From CAZUYC01 sp964624475 (GTDB lineage: Bacteria; Myxococcota_A; UBA9160; SMWR01), in the NCBI GenBank assembly GCA_964624475.1, contig CAZUYC010000133.1:13069-77068 (forward strand): 64,000 nt of DNA, written 5' to 3'. The position numbers were made by a program, and so were the translations under genes. This document shows, piece by piece, positions 41,787 through 48,595 of this stretch; within the stretch, counting starts at the first letter, position 1; the number at the start of each line of letters is the position of its first letter. Below the pieces are notes generated by a model. The model saw nothing but the letters and a program-made list of their open reading frames with translations, did not search any database and was not told the origin of the DNA.

Positions 41787-43253
41787 GTGCGGCCGGAGGC
41801 TCGCGTTGAGACGCGGGCTCGCCCCCGTCGGCGCAGGCGCCGGACCGCGCCGTCCGTGAGCGCGTCGGCGAGCGCGAGGCGGAGCGCCGGCCGGAGCGCC
41901 TTCGCGGCCGGGCTGCTCTTCGCGACGCTGCTCGGCGGCGCGCTCCGCCTCGCGATCGCCGAGCGCACGCATCCGGTCCGCCTGGTCGGGGACGAGGTCT
42001 ACTACGCGCAGGTGGCGGCGCATCTGGCCTCGGGGCGGGGGCACCTCTACGTCGGAGGTCTCGAGGGCGAGGCGCGCGCATGGCGCCCGCCGGCCCACCC
42101 CTTCACCCTCTCGCGGCTCCTCGACCCCGAGCGGGCGCGCCGGGCCGACGCGGCGAGCGATCCCGCGCAGCTGCTCGCGCTCGTGCGGCTCCAGGTCGTG
42201 GTCGGCACGCTGCTGGTGGCGGCGACCGGGCTGCTCGGCGCCGGGCTCTTCGACGCGCGCACCGGCCTGCTGGCCGCCGCGCTCGCGGCCGTGTACCCCG
42301 CGCTCGTGGCGCAGAGCCACATGCTCTGGTCGGAGGGTCTCTTCTCGCTCGTGATGACGCTCTCGCTCGCGGCCGCGGTGCGCGCCGAGCGCGGGAGCCT
42401 CGGCTTTGCGGCCGCGGCGGGGATCGGCTTCGGCGCGGGAGCGCTCGCCCGCGAGCTCGCGCTCGGGGTCGGCGCGGCCTGCGCGGTCTGGTGGGTCGCG
42501 CGGGCGCCCGGCGGCGCCCGCCGCGCGGCCGCCGCGCGCGGCGCGCTCGCCCTGGCGCTCGCCGCCCTCGTCGTCGCGCCGTGGACGCTGCGCAACGCGC
42601 AGGTCCTCGGGCGCTTCGTCCCGGTCTCGACGGTCGGCTGGTTCGCGCTCGCCGAGGGCAACTCGCTCGAGCACCCCGAGTGGCTGCGGCCGGACGGGCC
42701 GGAGCAGCGCCGCTTCCACGCCGGCTACTTCACGCGGCGCGACGAGGTGGCGCGCCTCGACTTCGCGCGCGCCTTTGCCCTCGCTCGCATCCGCGCCGAG
42801 CAGCCGACCTGGGCCCTGCGCAAGGCCGTGCGCAACCTCGCCCTCCTGCTCGGCCCCGACGAGGTGCTGCGCACCAAGGTGCGCCGCGGCGCGTACGGCG
42901 ACGCGGCGCCGCGCGAGATCCGGGCGCTCCTCGCCGCGACGGTGCCGGCGTGGATCGCCCTCTACGCCGCGGCCGTGGTCGGGATCGCCGCCGCGCGCGA
43001 GGGCGGCCGGCGCCAGCTCGCGCTGCTCGTGCTCGGCGCGGTCGCCGCGGTCCACGTGGCGGCGAACGCCACCCCGCGCTTCCGGCTCCCCTGGCTCCCC
43101 TGGCTCGCGGTCTACGCGAGCCACGCGGCGCTCGCGGGCCGCGCGCTCCCCGGACGGCTCGACCGCGCCGGCGCGCTCGGCGCCGCCGCCGCGCTCGTCT
43201 TCTTCTTCGCCGTCTGCATCCCCTACTTCGCCCACTACGGCGGGCGCCCGTAG
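41787..43253 (+). CDS. GT39/ArnT-like membrane glycosyltransferase
   Basis: 488 residues, about 11 helices, GT-C fold. The first periplasmic loop has HPVRLVGDEVYYAQVAAHLA, where the Asp-Glu pair is the catalytic signature of ArnT/PMT-like enzymes. ALVAQSHMLWSEGLFSLVMT follows. It uses a polyprenyl-phosphate sugar on the periplasmic face; the acceptor is unknown. GTG 41787 gives a long basic N-terminus, and GTG 41856 is a plausible alternative. It is followed by a hairpin. Confidence 0.82.
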   Translation: MRPEARVETRARPRRRRRRTAPSVSASASARRSAGRSAFAAGLLFATLLGGALRLAIAERTHPVRLVGDEVYYAQVAAHLASGRGHLYVGGLEGEARAWRPPAHPFTLSRLLDPERARRADAASDPAQLLALVRLQVVVGTLLVAATGLLGAGLFDARTGLLAAALAAVYPALVAQSHMLWSEGLFSLVMTLSLAAAVRAERGSLGFAAAAGIGFGAGALARELALGVGAACAVWWVARAPGGARRAAAARGALALALAALVVAPWTLRNAQVLGRFVPVSTVGWFALAEGNSLEHPEWLRPDGPEQRRFHAGYFTRRDEVARLDFARAFALARIRAEQPTWALRKAVRNLALLLGPDEVLRTKVRRGAYGDAAPREIRALLAATVPAWIALYAAAVVGIAAAREGGRRQLALLVLGAVAAVHVAANATPRFRLPWLPWLAVYASHAALAGRALPGRLDRAGALGAAAALVFFFAVCIPYFAHYGGRP

Positions 43254-43273
43254 GGGAGGCCTCGGAGCCTCCC
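43254..43273 (+). terminator. Hairpin directly after the GT39-like gene
   Basis: GGGAGGC, loop CTCGGA, GCCTCCC, beginning at the base after the TAG stop. The 7-base stem is perfect and GC-rich. No T-run follows, as is common in high-GC genomes. The remaining ~190 bp to the next start shows nothing else clear. Confidence 0.5.
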
Positions 43274-43463
43274 ACGCCATCCTCCACCCGACGGGCCCTT
43301 CCGCACACCCGGAAAGTTCACCTCTCCCGGTTCGTTGACCGCTCCTCCCTGCTGCGCTATCGCCCGACCTGGGGCGTGCGCGAGCGCCGCGCGCGACACG
43401 CCGGGGCGGGCTCGGGGGGGGTCTGCCTGGCCTGCTGCGGCGCCCATCGGGGGGTGGGGCGCT

Positions 43464-44195
43464 ATGTCACGTGTGTTCTCGGAGTTTCCGGAGATCCCGG
43501 ATCGGGACGAAGCCAGGCCAGAGCAGTCGGAGCTCGGCTTGCCGGCGGGTCGTCCCGCGCGGGCCTCGGGCGCCGCGCCGGTGGTGGGAGAGCCGGCCCG
43601 CGCCGAGTTCTTCCGCGCACAGCGCCGTCCGGTGCTGCCGCTGCTCGGGCTCGTCGGTGCCGTGGCGACGTTGGCCGTGTTCTTCTGGCTGGGCCGGGAG
43701 GACGCGGTCCCGACCCCGGCGGCCCTGGGGGGCGATCTCGCGCCCGTCGCCGCCGCGCCGGGCCTGGAGCCTCCCTCGCCCTCTGCCGGGAGCAGCCTGG
43801 AGACGCCGCCGGGCCCGGGCTCGCTCGCGGCGGACGCTGCGCCGCAGCCGATCCCGATGCCGGAGGTCCCGTCGGTGCTCGACGGGTTCGGCGCGGCGCC
43901 TCCTCCTGAGGCGGCCCCCGTCGAGGCGGCGCCGGCCCCGGGCGGCTTCGCGGTGCAACTCCTGGCGGCCCGCTCGGAGGGGGACGTCGGCGCGTCCTGG
44001 GAGCGACTGCGGGGCAGCTACCCCGATCTCCTGGCCTCGCTCACGCCCCGCGTGACGCGGACGAGCCGCCCGGAGGGCGACACTTTCTACCGGCTGCGCG
44101 CCGGCCCCTTGCGCGACCGCGCGTCGGCCGACGCGCTCTGCCGGGCGCTCTCGGCGCGCCAGCAGTCCTGCTTCGTGGTCTCGCCCGGGTCGTAG
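43464..44195 (+). CDS. SPOR-domain envelope protein
   Basis: 243 residues: a polar N-terminus, one membrane helix near 58-72 (LPLLGLVGAVATLAVFFWLG), a Pro/Ala-rich linker, and a C-terminal SPOR domain at about 165-243 (GGFAVQLLAARSEGDVGASW, FYRLRAGPLRDRASADALCR). SPOR domains bind denuded glycan strands of peptidoglycan, often at the division site. ATG 43464; the frame is open further upstream but without a convincing start. It ends just before a repeat array. Confidence 0.88.
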   Translation: MSRVFSEFPEIPDRDEARPEQSELGLPAGRPARASGAAPVVGEPARAEFFRAQRRPVLPLLGLVGAVATLAVFFWLGREDAVPTPAALGGDLAPVAAAPGLEPPSPSAGSSLETPPGPGSLAADAAPQPIPMPEVPSVLDGFGAAPPPEAAPVEAAPAPGGFAVQLLAARSEGDVGASWERLRGSYPDLLASLTPRVTRTSRPEGDTFYRLRAGPLRDRASADALCRALSARQQSCFVVSPGS

Positions 44196-44203
44196 CCCGT
44201 TCC

Positions 44204-44365
44204 GCTTCGCTCGCCTGCGGCTCGCTGCGCGCTGCGCTTGCGCTCGTCCTAGTCCGTGGAGCTTCGCTCGCCTTCGGCTCGCTGCGCGCTGCGCTTGCGC
44301 TCGTCCTAGTCCGTGGAGCTTCGCTCGCCTTCGGCTCGCTGCGCGCTTCGCTTGCGCTCGCTGCT
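44204..44365 (+). repeat. Tandem array, three units of the intergenic repeat, 57-bp period
   Basis: GCTTCGCTCGCCTTCGGCTC units start at 44204, 44261 and 44318. Each is followed by GCTGCGCGCTGCGCTTGCGC, and the first two by TCGTCCTAGTCCGTGGA. The third diverges after CTTGCGCTCG. It lies in a convergent gap. Confidence 0.9.
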
Positions 44366-44390
44366 AGGGGGCCGACTCGAGGGCGGCCTC

Positions 44391-44421
44391 CTAGGCCGAA
44401 GTTCCAGGAACTTCGGCCTAG
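44391..44421. terminator. 31-bp near-perfect palindrome at a convergent gene end
   Basis: CTAGGCCGAAGTTCC, one unpaired A, GGAACTTCGGCCTAG: 15-base perfect arms. The stop codon of the minus-strand flippase gene is inside the right arm. It could act as a bidirectional terminator or RNA-end hairpin. No T-run. Confidence 0.6.
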
Positions 44422-45986
44422 CGCGAGGTCGCCGATCCGCCGCGCGCCGCGGGGCCCGCGCTCCGCTCGAGGCGCGCGCGCACGCGACCCAGCGCGTGGG
44501 CGAACGCGCGCTTCTCCTGCGGGCCGACGCTCCACCACCAGCACAAGGGCGCGGCGACGAGCGCGTAGGCGGCGACAACGGCGAGGATGCGCGGCCAGCC
44601 TTCGGGAAGCCAGGCGTGGACGCCGAGCGCCGCGAGCGTCCCGGGGATCGCCGGCGCCGCGGTCGGGACGAGCGTCTCGCGCCACCAGCGCGACGCCGAG
44701 AGCCCGACGCGCACCGCGCCCACGCCGAGCGTCACGGCGAGGTAGACGAGCGTCGCGCCCACGCAGGTCCACGGCAGCGCCATGGGCCCCATGCCGAAGA
44801 CGAAGAACCAGAGGGCCGAGACGGAGATCGACGCGATCCACACGCCGAGCGTGAGCAGCCCGTAGCCGCGCACCGAGCCCTGGGCGAAGATTGCCTGGTC
44901 GACGCCCGTCGCGAGCACCTGGATCGTCAACCACAGGAGGGTCACGCGCGTGAAGGCCGCGGAGCCCGCCGGCACCTCCCGCAGCCAGAGGTCCAGGATC
45001 CCCTCCATCTCGATCCAGAGCGGCACGACCATGAAGAGCGAGCCCACCGACGAGTACTTGCTCGTCATGAACGCGAGATCCTGCACGTAGCCGCGCTGTC
45101 CGCGCGCCTCCTTGGTCGTCATCGCGGGGTGCACCACGCGCGGCAGCACCTTCGTGAAGTGCGAGTGGTACCCGCGCAGGCGCATCGCGATCCCGTACGC
45201 CGCGGTCACGACCGGCGAGAACGCCATCCCGATCAGGATCACCGCCGCCTGGCCGTGCAGGGGAACACCCACCCGGATCAGCGTCGTCCAGCCGGTGAAG
45301 GAGGCGAGCCGCCGCACCTCGGAGAGGCGGATCGCCGACGGGCGGATCCGGATCTCCGGGAAGCGGATGCCGCCGATGACGGCGGTGCCGAGGGCGCGCA
45401 GCACGGTGGCGGCGAGGAGCGCGGCCGCGTACACCACCAGCGGATCGCCCTCCACCACGAGGATCAGGCCCACGCAGGCGAGGTTCAGGAGCGAGCGGAT
45501 CACCTCGCCCGCGGCGACCTGTCCCATCGCCTGGCGCGCCTCGATCGCGCCGCGGAACGGCGCGGAGAGCGTCGTCACGACCAGGGTCGCGATCGTGAGG
45601 TAGAAGACCGCGGCGGCCGCCTGCTCCCGACCCTCCGGGATCGTGAGCCCCGCGAGCAGCGGGCGCGCGACGAGCAGGCCGGCCAACAGGAGCACGAGGC
45701 CCATCCCCGCGAAGAGCACGAGGGTGGCGTTGAAGACCTCGCTCGCCCGTCGCGCGTCGCCCCCCCCGAGCTCGTAGGCCATGTTGCGGATCGCACCGGC
45801 GTTGAGCGCCGGCGTCAGCTGCAGGAGCAGCGCCCCGCCCGCTCCGAGCGCGGCCAGGAGGCCAAAGTCCGACGCGCCGAGCAGGTCGAGCAGGAGCCGC
45901 GTGACGTAGAGGCCGATCCCGAAGGTGAGGACCATCCGGCTCAGCAGGGTGACCGCGTTCGCGACCAGGCGGATCGACTGGCGCAA
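44418..45986 (-). CDS. Polysaccharide flippase-like protein (MOP superfamily)
   Basis: 522 residues, 12-14 predicted helices. It opens SIRLVANAVTLLSRMVLTFG then LYVTRLLLDLLGASDFGLLA, the normal N-terminus of Wzx/PST-type oligosaccharide flippases. Probably moves a lipid-linked oligosaccharide across the inner membrane. TTG start supported by GGGAGAAGG a few bases upstream. Neighbours on both sides include GT-C glycosyltransferases and the CotH-VTC operon, which fits a role in surface glycans. It ends inside the 31-bp palindrome. Confidence 0.85.
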   Translation of the reverse strand: MRQSIRLVANAVTLLSRMVLTFGIGLYVTRLLLDLLGASDFGLLAALGAGGALLLQLTPALNAGAIRNMAYELGGGDARRASEVFNATLVLFAGMGLVLLLAGLLVARPLLAGLTIPEGREQAAAAVFYLTIATLVVTTLSAPFRGAIEARQAMGQVAAGEVIRSLLNLACVGLILVVEGDPLVVYAAALLAATVLRALGTAVIGGIRFPEIRIRPSAIRLSEVRRLASFTGWTTLIRVGVPLHGQAAVILIGMAFSPVVTAAYGIAMRLRGYHSHFTKVLPRVVHPAMTTKEARGQRGYVQDLAFMTSKYSSVGSLFMVVPLWIEMEGILDLWLREVPAGSAAFTRVTLLWLTIQVLATGVDQAIFAQGSVRGYGLLTLGVWIASISVSALWFFVFGMGPMALPWTCVGATLVYLAVTLGVGAVRVGLSASRWWRETLVPTAAPAIPGTLAALGVHAWLPEGWPRILAVVAAYALVAAPLCWWWSVGPQEKRAFAHALGRVRARLERSAGPAARGGSATSR

Positions 45987-46147
45987 TGCCTTCTCCCACG
46001 ACCCGGAGCTGCAGCCCGGCTGGAATCCCGGCGGCGGTACGCGACAGGCGACACCGCCGGCATCGGCCCGCCCATTCGACTAAGGGTGCGACCCCTGCGC
46101 TGCCGATGCGGATGGCCGGACCCATGACTTGAGAGGCGAGGACCCCA

Positions 46148-47158
46148 TTGGACCCGGGAACCCAGGCGAGCCGTGCGGCGACGGATCCGTGGTGGCTGCG
46201 GCGTCCCTCGGCCCGGGAGGCGCTCGCCACCACGGCGCTCTGCGTCGCCCTCGCGGCGGCCGGCGGATGGATCGCCGCGCAGGCAAGTCCGCTCGTCGTG
46301 CGAAACCTCCTCCCGACGCCCGCGCCGGGCGCGCGGGAGGTCTACCTGGCGACGCTGATCGACGAACCGCAGCGCGTCGCCTTCACGAGCCAGCGCTCGC
46401 GCACGACGGTGCACCGCGGCGAGAGCTCCCTGGCAGGGAACCGCTACTGGATCCACCGCTACGGCGACCCGGCGCGGCCGGAGCTCCCCGACCGCATCCT
46501 GCTCACGAGCCGCAGCCGCGGCGCGCGCCTCTTCGTGCCGGTCGGCGCCCTCGACCTCGAGAGCGCCCTCGTCTCCCCGGTCGGAGTCGAGCCCGCCGAG
46601 AAGGGTGGCGGGGGCGCCGTGCCGAGCGAGCTCGTGCACCTCTACCAGGATCGGCTCTTCGCCGGCACCTACCTGGAGCTCCGCTTCCCCGACCGCGAGC
46701 GCGACGAGAAGGGCGAGCCGAGGCGCTTCGACCTCGTCGCCGTGCGCGGGAACCGCCTGCGCACCGCGGACTTCCTGCTCGCGCCGAACCCCCGCTACTA
46801 CCGCGACGCGCTGATCGAGGGCGGCATGCCGCAGGGCGACTTTCGCGTGAGCGAGCCCGCGAGCGGCCCCGAGCTCGTCTTCGCCTTCTACGAGGACCTG
46901 GCGCGCCCGGCGGAGTCGCTCGAGGTCCCGATCTCGATCTTCGACGAGCTCGGCCTCGCCTGGGGCGAGGTCGTGCCGACCCTCGTCGACGACCGCTGGC
47001 GCCTCGAGGAGCTGCCGCGCTACGCGACGGCGCCCGCCACCCCGGATTTGCGCGCGGCGACCGCGCGCATGGTCGCGCTCCACCTCGCCGCGCGCGTGGA
47101 AGCCCGCCCCGAGCGCGAGCGGCTCGCCCGCGACGTCGGCGCGTGGGTCGCGAGGTAG
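46148..47158 (+). CDS. Membrane-anchored protein of unknown function, first gene of the CotH-VTC operon
   Basis: 336 residues with one N-terminal helix (ALATTALCVALAAAGGWIAA) and a soluble extracytoplasmic domain. A stretch at about residues 155-175 (ELVHLYQDRLFAGTYLELRF) resembles the strand region of CotH-type proteins (VHLY-NG-Y-G-Y), but no CotH metal-binding motif is seen. It may be a degenerate relative; this is inference. TTG start with GCGAGG upstream. The VTC gene begins 4 bp after the stop, so they are one operon. No family recognised with confidence. Confidence 0.68.
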   Translation: MDPGTQASRAATDPWWLRRPSAREALATTALCVALAAAGGWIAAQASPLVVRNLLPTPAPGAREVYLATLIDEPQRVAFTSQRSRTTVHRGESSLAGNRYWIHRYGDPARPELPDRILLTSRSRGARLFVPVGALDLESALVSPVGVEPAEKGGGGAVPSELVHLYQDRLFAGTYLELRFPDRERDEKGEPRRFDLVAVRGNRLRTADFLLAPNPRYYRDALIEGGMPQGDFRVSEPASGPELVFAFYEDLARPAESLEVPISIFDELGLAWGEVVPTLVDDRWRLEELPRYATAPATPDLRAATARMVALHLAARVEARPERERLARDVGAWVAR

Positions 47159-47162
47159 CGCC

Positions 47163-47876
47163 ATGGCGGGGCGCTTCGAGCTCAAGTACCTCGTCGATTC
47201 CCGGGTGCAGGTGGCGCTCTGCCGGCTCATGCGCGCGCGCCTGCTGCGCGGGGAGCACGCCATGGAGGACGGCACCTACCACGTCCTCTCCCAGTACTAC
47301 GACGGCCCCGGCCTCCCCTTCTACTTCGACAAGGTGGCCGGCCTCGAGGACCGCGTGAAGGTGCGCCTGCGCACCTACGGCATGGCGTTCGGCCCCGGCG
47401 CGCCCTGGTTCCTCGAGCTCAAGCGCAAGCAGAACGCCGCGATCTCGAAGCTCCGCCTGCGGATCGAGCCCGGCCGGATCGACCCCTCGGACCCGGGGTC
47501 CTGGGACGCGATCGACGACGAGCGCATCGGGGCCTTCCTGGCCGCGCGCGACCTCATGCACCTCGAGCCCACGGCGCAGGTCTGGTACCAGCGCGAGGCG
47601 CTCGCGTCGGCCGACGACGGGCTCCGCGTCACCCTGGATACCACGATCCGCGCGCTCTACCCGGGCGAGCGCATGGAGCGCCGCATGCTCTACGACGCGG
47701 AGCGCGCCGCGATCCCGGACCGCTATGCGGTGGTCGAGGTCAAGGCGGCGCAGACCTTTCCCCACTGGCTCACCGAGCTGATCCAGCGGGCCTCGCTGGT
47801 TCCCGAATCCATCTCCAAGTACGTCCACGCGATCAACGCGCTCGGACTCAGCCGAAAGGTACTGGCCACATGCTAG
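47163..47876 (+). CDS. VTC-domain polyphosphate polymerase-like protein
   Basis: 237 residues of the VTC (tunnel-fold) type. Charged residues that line the tunnel are visible in FELKYLV (E, K), VKVRLRTYG, WFLELKRKQNAAISKLRLRI, YAVVEVKAAQTFP and SISKYVHAINALGL. Eukaryotic Vtc4 makes polyphosphate from ATP through this fold. Bacterial stand-alone members commonly sit with DUF4956 and CotH genes, as here, and their product is unknown. ATG 47163. It overlaps the DUF4956 gene by 7 bases. Confidence 0.92.
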   Translation: MAGRFELKYLVDSRVQVALCRLMRARLLRGEHAMEDGTYHVLSQYYDGPGLPFYFDKVAGLEDRVKVRLRTYGMAFGPGAPWFLELKRKQNAAISKLRLRIEPGRIDPSDPGSWDAIDDERIGAFLAARDLMHLEPTAQVWYQREALASADDGLRVTLDTTIRALYPGERMERRMLYDAERAAIPDRYAVVEVKAAQTFPHWLTELIQRASLVPESISKYVHAINALGLSRKVLATC

Positions 47877-48595
47877 AACAAGACGCCGCGACGTCCGGGG
47901 ACTTCGTCCTCGACCGCTTCTTCAACATGACCGAGGTCGGCGCGTTCCACATCGTCGACCTCTTCGCCGGGCTCGTGCTCGCCACGCTGCTCACCCTCGG
48001 CCTGGTGCAGACCTACCGGGCGACCCACCGCGGGGCCACCTACTCCGTGGCCTTCCTCCAGGCGCTCTTCATCCTCGCCGTGTGCACGACGGTGATCATG
48101 ATCGTGATCGGGAGCAACATCGCGCGGGCCTTCAGCCTCGTCGGCGCGCTCTCGATCGTGCGCTTCCGCACGGCGATCAAGGACCCGCGCGACGTGGGCT
48201 TCGTCTTCGCCGCGCTGGCGGTCGGCATGGCCTCCGGCACCGGCTTCTACGCCGCCGCCGTGGTCTTCACCGCGTTCCTCTGCATCCTGATGCTCGTGCT
48301 CGCGCGCCTGAACGTCGGCGCGGCGAGCTCCACCGACGCCCTGATCCGCGTGACCTTCGCCTCCCGCGGCGGCGACGCGGCGGTGGCGTCGGTGGAGGCG
48401 GCGCTGCGCGCCGCGGACGCGAGCCCGGTGCTCGTGAACCGGCTGCACGAGCGGGAGAGCGGGCAGCAGACGCTCGCATGGCGGGTGCGCACGGGAGAGT
48501 CCGCCGAGCAGGGGCGCCTCCAGCAGGCGTTGCAGGCCATCGAGGGCGTCGCCGCCGTGGGCCTCTACGTGATGGACGACTTCCACGTCCTATGA
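47870..48595 (+). CDS. DUF4956 membrane protein
   Basis: 241 residues with three to four helices (VDLFAGLVLATLLTLGLVQT, LQALFILAVCTTVIMIVIGS, VFAALAVGMASGTGFYAAAV). The conserved cytoplasmic loop is IARAFSLVGALSIVRFRTAI then KDPRD. The C-terminal ~90 residues are a soluble ferredoxin-like domain (VEAALRAADASPVLVNRLHE). It is coupled by overlaps to VTC upstream and CotH downstream (ATGA). Probably a membrane partner of the VTC protein. Confidence 0.92.
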   Translation: MLEQDAATSGDFVLDRFFNMTEVGAFHIVDLFAGLVLATLLTLGLVQTYRATHRGATYSVAFLQALFILAVCTTVIMIVIGSNIARAFSLVGALSIVRFRTAIKDPRDVGFVFAALAVGMASGTGFYAAAVVFTAFLCILMLVLARLNVGAASSTDALIRVTFASRGGDAAVASVEAALRAADASPVLVNRLHERESGQQTLAWRVRTGESAEQGRLQQALQAIEGVAAVGLYVMDDFHVL

